Part shown: positions 37,577 to 49,034 of the stretch, piece by piece
How the letters are laid out: every line of letters begins with the position of its first letter
Position numbering within the stretch: the first letter of the stretch is position 1
NCBI RefSeq assembly: GCF_003473485.1
Contig: NC_053046.1
Coordinates: forward strand, 1,436,001-1,500,000
Direction of reading: 5' to 3'
Length of the DNA stretch: 64,000 nt
DNA from: Medicago truncatula
Lineage: Eukaryota > Streptophyta > Magnoliopsida > Fabales > Fabaceae
The notes under the pieces: generated by a model
Databases searched by the model: none
The model's input: the letters and a program-made list of their open reading frames with translations, nothing else
Told to the model about the DNA's origin: nothing
Program-made: the position numbers and the translations under genes

Positions 37577-38542
37577 GGGTTAATAGTGCTTTTCACCCCT
37601 GTAATATAGGCCATTTCCGATTTTCGCCCCTATAAAATTTTCAGTTTGAATTGCATACTTGTAAAACTTTTTTTTTTTTTCCAGAAAACACCCATCCCCC
37701 ATCCAACTCAGCAAATTCGCTTACGTGGCGCTGATTTGACACTTTTTTTCATTTTTTATTTTTTTTAATTGGCCACGTGTAAAAAGTATATCCACATCAG
37801 ATTTTCTTTTTAAAAAATAAAAAAAATCATAAAAATATTCAGTTTTTTTCCAAAAATTTAAAAAATCGAAAATTAATTTTTAAAAAATTTCAAAAAAAAA
37901 TATTAAGATGATTTTTTCCGAAATATAAAAAAAAACAAAAAAATAGTCATATTTGTTTCCAAAAAATTTAAAAATCGAAAAAAAAATTAGAAAATATAAT
38001 CAGATTTTTTTAAAAATTAAACATATTTTAAAAAATTCTGGAATTTAATTTTCAAAATTACAAAAGAAAAAATATACTTTTTTTATATTTTGAAAATTAA
38101 ATTCCAGAATTTTTTAAAATCTTTTTAATCGAAAAAAATCTTAATAGTTTTTTTTCTTTCTAATTTTTGAAAAAAAAATCTAATTTTTTTTAATTTTTCC
38201 AAAAAATATGACTATTTTTCTGTTTTAAAAATTATTTTTTTAGTTTTTGGAAAAAAACCTGAATATGTTTATGATTTTTTTTATTTTTTAAAATTTATTT
38301 TCAAATATTTTAAAAGTAAAATCTCATGTGGAAATATTTATTTACACGTCCGCCAATTAAAAATAATAAAAAATGAAAAAAAATAAACCAAATCAGCGCC
38401 ACGTAAGCGAATTTGCTGAGTTGGATGGGAGAGGGGTGTTTTCTGGAAAATAAAGTTTTAGGATGCAATTCAAACCGAAAATTTTATAGGGACGAAAACT
38501 GGAAATGACCTATATTACAGGAGTGAAAAGCACTATTAACCC
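37577..38542. mobile_element. Mutator-type foldback MITE, 966 bp, 9-bp target duplication
   Basis: Perfect terminal match: GGGTTAATAGTGCTTTTCAC on the left, and its complement at the right end. Inverted similarity continues for about 200 bp per side, including TTCGCTTACGTGGCGCTGATTTG and the phrase CCAACTCAGCAAA. It is flanked by identical 9-bp direct repeats TTAAAATTA (37568-37576 and 38543-38551). Long inverted repeats plus 9-bp duplication are the hallmark of Mutator-like elements. The interior is A/T-rich, partly self-complementary, and has no transposase frame, so it is non-autonomous. Confidence 0.88.
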
Positions 38543-38816
38543 TTAAAATTATGTCAGCGCTTATAAATCTTTCAAAAAAAAAATATTGTGTCAGCCATTA
38601 TAAATCGGTCGAGTTTACCGAGTGTTAACTCAGTCAAACTCGTTAAGCCTTCCGATTTTACCAGAAACCGAGTTTACCTCTGAGTTAACACAATTTTTGT
38701 ACCTAAAAACGTAAACTCGGTAATCTCAAAGAGTTAACACTCGATTTGCGGAACATTGATTACGACATACTCTCTATCATAATATTCTCATTACAATTTT
38801 TTGTTTTTTTTTTATG

Positions 38817-38945
38817 AGATAGAGAGAGCGAGAGAGAGGGGATGAGAGATGAGAGAGAGAGAGAGAGTGGAGAGATAGAGAAACGAAGAGAGAAATGAGA
38901 GAATAGGGAGGGGGAGGGAGAGATAGAGAAAGGAGAAGAAAGATA
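38817..38945. repeat. GA-rich simple sequence
   Basis: About 130 bp of interrupted GA/GGA repeats (GAGAGAGCGAGAGAGAGGGG and similar). Confidence 0.9.
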
Positions 38946-39258
38946 TAGTAACTTTTAAAAGAAAAACAATCTCAAGAAATCTCATCTTTTCATGAAAGAT
39001 TTTTTCTTGTTAAAATTACAGTACAAAATCCATCAAAATCCAATTTATTAAACAATCCTTCGAAATTTGAATGATTTTGAATAGCGCAAGACTTTTTTTA
39101 AGTGATGAAAAGTCTTGATTGAATACCTCAAGACTTTTTTAAAATTACAAAGAGTCTTGATTGAATACCACAAGACTATTTTTAAGTTGCAAAAAGTCTT
39201 AATTGAATATAATTAAAAAGTCTTTAAAATCCCATAAAATTTTAATTCAATACTTCCC

Positions 39259-40855
39259 TTTTTAATAAGAAAAGAATAATCATATCATATCATAAAATTT
39301 TGGTTTTGTATAATTGGAAATATTGATAGTTTGGAACTAAACAGAACCTTGGAGTTTTATTCAAAGAAAAAAGACAACGTTGAAGTTTTTGGTCATTTAA
39401 CTTAATTGGGATTAGGTGGTGAAGGTTTCAAGTGCATATGTTGCAAGTTAATCCTTTGTTTATGGGTTAATTAATGCATTTATTTTTGAATGGATTGAAT
39501 ATAGGGTTCGTTTGTTTAAGATTATATAGAAATTATTTATCAGGCCAAATTAAAGGGGTGCAACTTTTGTAAAATGAGTTAAAGTTGGAGAGTCAAGTCA
39601 AAAGTGTTATTTCAAAAATTTGGATGCCAAAATCGTCAATTTATGAAAGTTGGGAGGGAAGGGGACAAAAATGTAATTCAGTTAAAAAAAATTAGGAACT
39701 AATTTGAATATTATTTTGTAGAGACCGAATTTGACCACCTAAAAAAATACTCAGGAGACAAAATGGAGTCTTTATTTTAAATTGATATAAGTTTACAAAT
39801 TTCAGTGACCGGTTCTATAATTTAAAAGTAAGGGTGTCAATGAGGACACCCAGTGCCTGTGGTGTATGAAATAACCGAGTATTACGCAATGTATGTTTAT
39901 TGTCATGGCATGCTTGAGTAAGGAGCTTGTGGATGACTAGAAATGTAATGGTGTGGAAGAATGCTATCGAGCAGTATGTTGACATTATTTACCGTGGAAA
40001 GTGCATGATAATCTAATGGTGAGTTGAGTGATTCGTCAAGGAAATGGTGGTATCGTTAAAGTTCATCATGCAAATTGGGACCAACAACAACCTGTCATTC
40101 TTGGAGCAGAATCATAAAGTTAGGATTAGGGATGACAGTTGGTCTAAGTCTGTTAGGCACTCAAAAGATACTCACAATGGGGCATGGGTGATTTTACACC
40201 CATATATGGGTCTTGGCTCATGTAAATACCCACAAATTTGAACGGATATAAGTGTGGGGTACGATAGTCTAATCATAAGCATTTGATATTTATTATAATA
40301 TGCACTTGTTTTTTATACTTTGGATTTTATTAGTTTTCTCTAAATACAACGATTTGTAATATTTTACAAGTTGATTTGAAAGATTTTGGATCATATAATT
40401 GTTATGATTTTTGTTTTTTTTTTATAATTATTGTCTTTTTGTTAAAGTGTGGGTAATAAATGCATACATTATACTTGTTACTCTTAAGATATGACATAAA
40501 TTATGAATATTTTAAACAAACGCAGGGATGAGGATAAATACTTTAGAACCCCCCGCCCATATAGGGCCCATTTTCATAACTAGTTGGGAATAGTACATAT
40601 ATTCGCAATGAATTTGAAATATGGTGCCATTTAGCTTGGACCCATGAAGTTTTAATCTAAGATAGATCAATTTTTTTTAACCTTTAGATTGAATCAACAA
40701 CCAATTCTTATCATGGTCCATCCACATCAAATACAATCCATCAATATATAATAAAATGTAGATGACATAAAAGAACATTTGTAATTCATAATAAAATGTA
40801 AATCAATTAATATTTAAGATATTTAATAATTTAAATTAATCAATTTAAAATATAG
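39259..40855. other. Intergenic, no gene seen
   Basis: Short frames only; no domain recognised in the longest (40044-40241, 65 residues). AT-rich. Confidence 0.3.
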
Positions 40856-40863
40856 AGAAGATG

Positions 40864-41535
40864 TAGAGCTGTCAAAACGGGCCGGCCCGTTTAGCCCGAA
40901 TAAATATAAAACTTGGGCCTAAAATATTGAGTCCGAATTTTAATAGGGCTTTTTAGCCCGGCCCTTAAGCCCGGTACCCGTTAGGGCTAGCCCGAATGGG
41001 CCGCGGGTAGCCCGTTAGTCCGTATAACAAAAAAAAATTCTATAAATTATATATATTTTTCAAATAATTATTTACTTAGTTGATTATCAAAGTAAAAAAC
41101 AAAAGTGAAAATTCAATGAATTAACACAAATATAAATGTAATATAAAATTATATTTATTCATTTCGTTATTTATAGTTTTAAAGATCGAATGTATAAATA
41201 TCTATAACCATAACATATCTAATTTATTTAAAATCATTTTCCTCGTCGTTTTAGTTTACGATGTTTGTACGAAAATGTTTACAATTTACTTTTGTACTAG
41301 ACATTATTTAAACATATTAAAAATATTATTTATAAAAAAATTATAGCAGTGTTTTATAGTACTTTTTAAAAAAAAAAAAAAAATTTGTAATACGGGCCGG
41401 CCCGTGTAGGACCGAGCTCGGGTAGTATATTTCAAACCCGTTTTGTCAACCGGGCTTTTTGATCCGACCCGCTAAAGCCCGAAGCCCGCTAGGGCCGGCC
41501 CGTTTAGGATCGGGCCGCCCGTTTTGACAGCTCTA
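40864..41535. mobile_element. hAT-type MITE, 672 bp, 8-bp target duplication
   Basis: Left end TAGAGCTGTCAAAACGGGC; the right end is its complement (GCCCGTTTTGACAGCTCTA). Flanked by identical 8-bp direct repeats AGAAGATG (40856-40863 and 41536-41543), the duplication length made by hAT transposases. Subterminal parts are rich in GGGCCGGCCCG and GCCCG repeats on both sides, giving strong secondary structure and unusually high GC for this region. No transposase. Confidence 0.88.
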
Positions 41536-41670
41536 AGAAGATGGATGAGATTCGGTGTTTATAGATCATGATAAAATTTGGTGGGTTCATATGATCTAAT
41601 GATATCAAAAATTGGTCCATCATGGACCAATATTTTTATAGGTTCATTTTAAATATTTATGAGGACTAAA

Positions 41671-41834
41671 ACAATATAGTTTCGTCCCTGTGAGCATAGC
41701 TCAGTTGGCAGGGACAATGCATTATTATATGCAGGGGCCGGGGTTCGAACCCCGGACACCCCACTTATTCACTTTAAAAGTGAATTTCTAGCCACCAGGC
41801 TACCTGACTAAAAAAAAAAAAACAATATAGTTTC
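41671..41834 (+). mobile_element. tRNA-derived SINE with intact target duplication
   Basis: Body from about 41684 to 41808 followed by an A-tail. It has an RNA polymerase III A box (GCATAGCTCAGTTGG near 41694-41708) and B box (GGTTCGAACCC, 41742-41752), then a tRNA-unrelated part with the small hairpin CACTTTAAAAGTG and CCACCAGGCTACCTGAC. It is flanked by 13-bp direct repeats ACAATATAGTTTC (41671-41683 and 41822-41834). Identical duplications suggest a recent insertion. It is not a functional tRNA gene: the cloverleaf arms do not pair as required. Confidence 0.88.
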
Positions 41835-42128
41835 AGTTTCTCACGGATATTCAAATTGGTGAAGCTATGAGATTGTTGTCAATGTCAACTATAAAATGAA
41901 CGTAGAAACTAGAGTTTAAGCCAACCGTGTCTTCTTTGGAATGGATGCATGACCGAATTTTGAGCTAGAATCTATTTTATTCAACCGTAACAACTATTAT
42001 GTTGAGTTTTCTTGAAATAAAAAAAAATATTAAGTTATCATATAACTCGATTAATTTTTTAGGCGTTAAAGTTAAACCCTTTGTTCCATTGTTGACATTC
42101 ATTGCAATTCCAAATCAACGAAACACGA
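41835..42128 (+). other. Short upstream region of SMG9
   Basis: About 290 bp between the SINE and the SMG9 start. The SMG9 promoter and 5'UTR are expected here and within the repeats upstream. No clear motif identified. Confidence 0.35.
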
Positions 42129-45100
42129 ATGGCGGGACCTGAACCCTCTCCATCTCCAAAGATCCTTCTAGCAAAGCCTGGACTCGTCACCGGAGCTCCT
42201 ATCTCCGGTAAATTCAACCGCTCCGGCGCCGGTGAAGATGATTCTACTCAGCACCGTTCTCGTCTTCCTTCCGTCGCATCCCTCAACCTTCTCTCCGATT
42301 CATGGGATTTCCACTTCGACCGCTTTCTCCCTGTAAGTAATAATCCTCGATTTTTTTCTTGCTTAAAATGCTTACAATTTGATGTTTATCACTTTAATTG
42401 AAATTTCGAAACGGTGCAGTTTTTGACTGAAAATACTGATTTCACTGTGATTGGTGTGATTGGCTCACCCGGAGTTGGCAAATCTAGTATCATGAATGAA
42501 CTTTATGGCTTTGATTCAACTTCTCCTGGTTAGTTTCTCTAACAATAAACTATCTGATTGAATTTGCCGTGTTTGATAAAATTTATTGTTGAAATGACAT
42601 GGAAAAATATGTATAATTTTTTTCTTTCAATTAAGATAAAAGGAGTAAAATTCGTGGGAAAAAAATGATAAGCTATAACTTTTAAGGTACATGCTGCTTA
42701 AATAGCTTATCAAAAAGTAGATTAACCTAGTAAAAAAAACTAAAAGCTCGCGAGAAACTGTTTGAATTGACTTATTTGAGCTTAGCTTCTAGCATAAGTT
42801 CTGCGAGACTGTTCGGGAGAACTTATGAAAACAGCTTATGGCATTGCTCATAAGTTGTTTTCAGCTTATTTTCACAAGTCCTCCAAGATAGCTTATAAAA
42901 TAACTTATAGCTTACACAAAAGCGATTTAACTTTATTTTATCCTATGCTATAGAAATAGCTTATACATAAGCGCTTATCTTGATAAGCACTTATGCTATA
43001 AACTGCGAATAATCTGTTTATCCAAATGGGGCCAAAGTTGTTTCTAAACAGGTCTATTTTGTTTAAATGAGCTTATAAGCTATAAGCTATCTGCGATAAC
43101 AGTTCATCATTTTGTCTTGCCAAACAAACTTTTATTTTTCTCCATAGTATTTAACTTTGAGTTCAATTGATATATGAACCTACAGGGATGCTACCACCTT
43201 TTACCATACAATCTGAAGAAAATAGAGCTATGGCAAGACATTGTTCTACTGGCATTGAACCTAGGATATCGGCTGAACGTATCATACTTCTTGATACACA
43301 GGTCTCACTATAATAAATAAACTTCATTGCTCAAATAAATTTTCAGTTTTTCATTATTTGTGTATTTATTTATACATTGTTTTTTTTACTTGCAGCCTGT
43401 ATTTAGTGCTTCTGTTTTAGCTGAGATGACGAGACCCGATGGCTCTTCAACAATTTCTTTGCTGAATGGAGAATCCTTATCAGCTGAATTAGCTCATGAC
43501 CTTATGGGTATTCAGGTAAACAGCGAGTCTCTAGCAGAAATGATTTTTCACTAAATATAATTTTCTTAATATTTTACCAGTTGCTGGGTCTGATGAATTT
43601 GATTGTGTTGGGATGCTGCAAGGACTCTTTGTAGCTTGCTGTTTTTCTAGCATCTGTATGTCATATTCTGCTGGTGGTGTCAGAGGGAATCCATGATGAT
43701 AGCTTGTGGCATTTGATGTCAACGGTATGTGCTTTAGTCTTAATTTTTTGTGATATTTGCAGACGCTTCATGTCATGTTCAATACAATACCTGTATGATT
43801 ATTTCATTTTATGCAGATTCTGCATCATTTGAAAAACTGTTGTGCCTGCTAGTTTCATCTTTCATTCAATGCATTAAATGGATTTCTCCTTCTGAACTCA
43901 ATTTTTTGCTAAATAATTTGGTTAGTGAAGTCGTTGGCTGCACTTTCTGGCTGATACTATATGAAACCAAGTGTTTAAAGATCCATCCATTATTTTAACA
44001 ATGGTCATTTCTGTGAATAAGAACTCTTAGACTATATATTGTTTTTGTGTGAACTGAATTTCTAAGAGAGCAAGACAAGTATTCAATATCAGATTTCTGA
44101 TCATACCATATTCTTGGTTCAGAATTCAGATTTATTTCTTATTTGCATCCACTAACAAAATAACTAGTAGTTAGTAATTACCCTCTCTGGTTTTTATTTT
44201 TCTTAATGCTTTTGAAATTTCTGGCTTCTCCTTTCGCTGGTATTATTGTAAGTTTTAATGAATAGATGAAGGTTGGTAGCTACTTGATTTGTCCCTTTTC
44301 AGCTTTGAGCTTTGAAGATTTTAAATGAATTGCTTATCGCTTACTAAGGCACATACATTATGTTATTGCTTCAAAAAAGATAAATGCCATATGCTTGTGA
44401 TAACATCTTAATGTCTACATTTTGGCAGAAGATCTGTTTCTGGGAACCCTTGTTTTATTTTACACACCTTTTGCAGACACTTATTTCTTTTATAAACTTA
44501 TGGTGTTAAAGTTATTGGTGTATTGAAAAGGACTAAACATGATGTACTTGTTATCATGTAGGTTGACTTGTTGAAGCATGGCATTTCAGACCCATCTTTG
44601 CTCGCTTCGTCCCTTTCACAGAACTCTAGCTCAGGGCATGATAGTGATAACAAGGTTCCTGAATTTGAATACATGGCTACTCCTGTTTTTGTACATACCA
44701 AGTAAGGAATATGTTTTCACCTTAACATGTCTTTTTTATTGTATCAAATGCTGTTTTTGTACATACCAAGTAAAAAATATGTTTTCACCTTAACATGTCT
44801 TAAATATGTTTTCTCAATACTATTTGGATCTTGTATGTGGTTATTTAAATAAACAAAGGAGTTCTTGAAAATAACTATTTGAAAATATTTAACAAAATCA
44901 AGAACTGATAATTGCAGAAGATTTTCGACTATTGGCAAAGGAAATTTAATTCCAAAAAACCCAAAAATAAAACCACTCAACATTAAACATTAGTGTAGGG
45001 GCATAATAGTGTAATTGTGCATCATATATGCTTTCTTCAGACTGAGAATCCATAGAATGAACTTCTGTGCGTTGTAAATTTGTAATATCCGACCTTGGTG

Positions 45101-45874
45101 TTTCCATGACTATTGACAGACTTCCATTTACTGTCCATGTAAAAAGTTGCAATCTTAGTATACATGCATTATCACATTTCAGCTTTGCATCCACTTCCTT
45201 CCCTAATTGAAATTGAAATAATCTGATGAAATACTCATCTTTACTTGTACAGGCTACAAGATCAAGAGTTTACTCCTAAAAATTGTTTGCAGCTGAGGAA
45301 GGCACTCATGCAGTATTTCAAACCATCCTCTTTTGTTGGAGAGAACACTGGAAAGAAGCCAAGCAACCATGTTCCACCTTCCATGGTTCATGGAAGTCCC
45401 TTGGATTCTGACACACTAAATTTGTTTACGATCCCATTTAAGAAAAAAGAGGAAAATCCAAGAGCTCAGCATGAGAGTTACATTTCTGCTCTATGGAAAT
45501 TACGGGATCAGGTTGCTCTTTCTCTTTCCATGCACGCTGACACACACATACCCTAAACGGCTAAACCCACAAATACTGTATTGTAGGATTTATCAAGTTT
45601 GCTGCTATAATTTTATTCCTACTTTCTTATAGACCAGGTAGTTTTAGTAATCAACTAAATTAGGACCCATTGTGATATTTTTTTTAATAAACCCGTTGTG
45701 ATATGTTTAAATGTTTTTCAGATTTTATCCATGAAGTCTCCATCTTTCAGGAGACCCGTGTCTGAGCGCGAATGGTTGAAAAATTCAGCCAAGATATGGG
45801 AGCAGGTTAAGAAATCCCCAACAATATTGGAGTATTGTAGAACCCTTCAACACTCCGGCATGTATAGGAGGTAG
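42129..45874 (+). CDS. SMG9: SMG9-like nonsense-mediated mRNA decay factor
   Basis: Eight exons: 42129-42332, 42420-42528, 43186-43301, 43396-43515, 43635-43724, 44562-44701, 45253-45511, 45722-45874; all GT-AG and in phase, giving 396 residues. In animals SMG9 partners SMG8 and restrains the SMG1 kinase that phosphorylates UPF1; plant homologues act in the same decay pathway. Seen in sequence: a Ser/Pro-rich N-terminus, then VIGVIGSPGVGKSSIMNEL with a P-loop at residues 83-91, IILLDTQPVFSASVLAEM (the G3-like DTQ strand), LAHDLMGIQ, HILLVVSEGIHDDSLW, and the C-terminal end REWLKNSAKIWEQVKKSPTILEYCRTLQHSGMYRR. The family is a degenerate G-domain fold, so nucleotide binding is not assured. Exon 5 must start at 43635; the earlier AG at 43580 leads to a stop. 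Introns carry a GCTTAT-rich MITE (about 42640-43110) and a duplicated splice donor after exon 6. Confidence 0.9.
42640..43110. mobile_element. AGCTTATAAGC-rich MITE in SMG9 intron 2
   Basis: Dense repeats of AGCTTAT/ATAAGCT phrases (TTATGGCATTGCTCATAAG, GCTTATACATAAGCGCTTATC) ending in GTTTATCCAAATGGGGCC. A related stretch lies in CNGC intron 5 (about 15430-15545), and a shorter one in HRD1 intron 5. This fits a legume hAT-like MITE family; ends and target duplication not determined. Confidence 0.5.
44682..44804 (+). repeat. Tandem duplication spanning the SMG9 exon 6 splice donor
   Basis: The phrase CTGTTTTTGTACATACCAAG plus the following GTAAGGAATATGTTTTCACC and TTAACATGTCT (from about 44682) recurs from about 44750 with few changes, separated by about 18 bp. 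Both copies include the last bases of exon 6 and a 5' splice donor (GTAAGG in the first, GTAAAA in the second). Confidence 0.85.
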
Positions 45875-46936
45875 AAGTTAATTGAAGGTGCAACAGTTCT
45901 AGGCGGTCTCTGAGATTTTATTTCAACATGTATCTTATTTTGATGTCAAATTATCATATTCTCTTACGAATCTTTGCATTTTTACCACCAATTTTATAGC
46001 TAGTGAGTACAATCCTGTAAGCTATAGCAATGCTAAATTATTGTGTTTTGCTCATTGATCCACAATTGATGAGTGTATTAGTTATTGCACAAACAAGTAA
46101 CGAAGTATTCATTTTAGTATCTTGCTAGCTTGACCAATTGGAGTCTAGAACCTTTTGGTTGCTATAGCTTGATTAACCAGAACCATGACCTTTTGGTTGC
46201 TTTTGTTAGCCCGACCTTGAACAGCCGGAGGCCGGAGCCATGGCTGGTTCCTGCTGGGGAGTTCTCTTGCTAGCATGACCATGGGAGCCATTCTCATATA
46301 CTCAAACAAGGAGAGTTTAAGATCCCTCTGCAAAATCTAAAACAAAAATACTTTACCAATAATGAGTTCCAATCTCAATTTCTTTTGGAAAAAGAAACGA
46401 AAAATAACTTCGAAAACAACACACTGACCCACACTGCGGTCCTATTCACTTATAATTGTGCAAGTTTTTTTACCATCAAAGTGTGGTGGCATTTTTTTAC
46501 CATAATAATAGTAACCATCAAAATAAGACAACTCTTTCTTCTGTCATAAACCGATGCTAATATTCAGAGGTAACAAAAAAAATACGATAAAAATATAAAA
46601 CTTAGCTAAATTAGCCTCCTCCTGTAAGAAGGCATGTCAGGGTTTGCATGCAAAGATGAGGGAAAAAATTTTATATAAATGAAGTTACAAGAAAGAGATT
46701 CTTACAAAAGCTGTATAATAATAAATAAATAAATAAATAAAAAATCATAATTATTTTGTCAAAAATTATTGAAAAACTTGATTTTTCAAGAATATAAAGA
46801 CCCAACATTATTTACAATAACTATTTTTGTTTTCATTACCACGGTCAGCTATTGTATTAGTTTATATCCTTTTCTTTGTTGTTAACTCTCAATAATTTAT
46901 ATGGACATCCAAACTTTTGGTAAAAGAAGGCTTTAG
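45875..46936. other. SMG9 3' flank, intergenic
   Basis: A short minus-strand frame at 46333-46145 (62 residues) has no recognised domain and is not called a gene. (AAAT)n repeats lie at about 46721-46742. Nothing else seen. Confidence 0.3.
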
Positions 46937-47230
46937 GTGAGGGGAATTTCGTTCGAGTTTAGTATGATCGTGATGAAGTGGCAGCAGGTACAATACTTCT
47001 TCAATACTCAACAAGCAAACTCATCAGTTCATCCTTCTTTGACTAGATGGATCAAGCCTCCAAATGTTAAATTTATTCTTTATTTTCTTACTCATGTGGT
47101 AGGCATTGAAATGTGTATCCATGATGAGCTAGGACACTTTGTTTGAGTCAAACCACTAAAACATGCCCTTACTGTGACAACTAATGAGGGTGAAGGCGAA
47201 GCTTATGGAGTACTTTAAGGCACTATCATT
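46937..47230 (+). pseudogene. RNase H-like fragment of a LINE or related element
   Basis: The frame reads QVQYFFNTQQ...SLTRWIKPPNVKFIL...VVGIEMCIHDELGHFV, then a stop, and further on VKPLKHA...GEGEAYGVL. This follows the plant RVT_3/RNase H pattern (RWxKPPxxxxKxNxDAAF...GIGxCxRDxxGxFV...GEAxGL), with the catalytic DAAF segment lost. It is an isolated, decayed piece of a non-LTR retrotransposon. Confidence 0.55.
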
Positions 47231-47545
47231 ATATTGGAGAAATAAGCTTAGACGAAATTATTTTTTAGCTTGAAATTATATTGTGACAACTAGTTATTTT
47301 TTAAACTGCTTGTTACATCATTTACGTTTATTTTAGATTTTAAGTTGATCTCATGTATTAAATAATTAATCATTAGAATTACATCTAGAATGTCAACCTT
47401 GATAACAGAGACACACGCGCAGATGAATTACTTTATATACAAAGGTACCATATATTTTTTTAACAAGAGATAAATGACAAACTTATATATTTATATTATT
47501 AACGTAAGGGATCAATTTAAATCAAATAATAAAATAGGAGAATTT

Positions 47546-47677
47546 CCGTGAGTTTAGCTCAGTTGGTAGAGATATTGCATATTATATGTAGAGGTTGGGG
47601 TTTGAACTCTAGACACCCCACTTCTCCACAATTAAATTGTGTCTGGCCACTACGCTACTTGACCAAAAAAAAAAAAA
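47546..47677 (+). mobile_element. tRNA-derived SINE, second copy
   Basis: Same family as 41684-41821: A-box region AGTTTAGCTCAGTTGG (about 47551-47566), B-box region GGGTTTGAACTC (about 47598-47609), GACACCCCACTT, a small hairpin ACAATTAAATTGT, TGGCCACTACGCTACTTGACC and an A-tail to 47677. More diverged in the B box (TTTGAAC instead of TTCGAAC). No clear target duplication. Confidence 0.8.
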
Positions 47678-49034
47678 CATGTCATTCACTTTTTTTTAGA
47701 GGATAAACAATATATTTTTTTTTTTGTAGTGACCGAGGTTTGAAATATAACCTTGCATGTATATCATGTATTGTTCTTGTAAATTGAATCATAATGCCAG
47801 ACGATAAGCAATAGTTAAAATGCTCCTCAACCATTTGAACCAATATGCTTCATAAAATAAGAGACAAAGAACAATAAACAGACATTATTCACCAATACAA
47901 AAAGACAAGGATTTTGTGTTCTTACTCTTTTTATACTTATCCACCAGTCAAAAAAAAAGAAATTATACATGTTTCTGACCATACAAAACTTACGTGTCAA
48001 ACTCTAATTGGCTACAGTTACATCACATTTACTCAATACAAATGATGAACACCGCAAATCGGAAATCCAAAGAAAGAGTAGTTCCTTCCTGACCACCGAC
48101 GACCGCCATTTTCTCTGTTCCAACTCCGACGATCCTTCTATTTCCAATCGGTACCTCATTTTCTCATTCTTTCTTTCAAATTTCTATTACTCCGCATCGA
48201 TCAATTTTCAACTTAGGTTATTTTGATTCCTTGTTTAGATTATTGTAATGATAATGATAATATAATTTCAATATGCATCATTACGATACAAATTGTTCAA
48301 ATTATTATTGCTTTGCATTTTCCAGAGTTGATTTATGAATAACTAACTCATTCCTTTGTAGATTTTCTTTCAAACTTTTATATTTCTATTTTATTTTTAT
48401 CCTTTTTATATTTTTTTGCGAGGGAGAGAACATACCTTGTGTGTCCCGTAGGTTCCCGACAAAGATTAGTAACTGCTAGTCAGTGGTAGAAACTTCGTAC
48501 ACGGGTAACAAAAACAAAAAAAAAAACAGGATTATTTGTCTCAAGTGGCAATGCTGAGATTGTTAGGCTGAATATTTTCCGTGATTACCTAGGTTTGTAT
48601 CATGGATCCCTATGTGTGAGTTTTTAGTGGTGTCTTCCATCTAGAGACTCGAAAAAGAGAATTATTTGTTTATTTTTGGAAAATGTTGAACGTCGGGACA
48701 CTAATTATGACACTAATTATGACGATAGCGCATCAAGGACTATCATTGTCTATTTAACACCTTACCCGTCCGGTTTTCCGCCAAATTAGGGACTAAAGCG
48801 GTTTTTGTTTTTTCCCCAATAAATCGGCCCTTGCTTCGTAAAGATGTCGTGAACAAAATATTTGTCGTATATTGCATTACTTTTTATTTATTTGTTTTAT
48901 TTTTCTTAATGGAACATTCGAAGCAAGAATGTATGTTTAAGCCAGATTTATTGACTGTAGTTTTGATTGAGTAGTTGTGTCTTTAAACATTGATTAAATC
49001 GAATGGTTGGTGTGGTTTTTTTGTGTAGAGGAAC
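47678..49034 (+). other. HRD1 promoter and probable 5'UTR intron
   Basis: No coding gene accepted. The HRD1 start codon lies 7 bp after a TGTGTAG acceptor-like site at 49022-49028, so an untranslated first exon upstream is likely. A candidate region is 48040-48150, where sequence is less AT-rich. Confidence 0.35.

Larger units (their letters stand above)
37118..39258. mobile_element. Outer foldback element with nested insertion
   Basis: GGGTATTGAATTA at 37118-37130 is mirrored by TTAATTCAATACTTCCC at 39242-39258. The flanking inner sequence on both sides is rich in AAAAGACTTT / AAAGTCTT phrases, about 37140-37340 on the left and 39090-39235 on the right, in inverse orientation. The pattern fits an inverted-repeat (foldback) transposon into which the Mutator-type MITE at 37577-38542 inserted later. 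Superfamily not assigned because no target duplication was found. Confidence 0.5.
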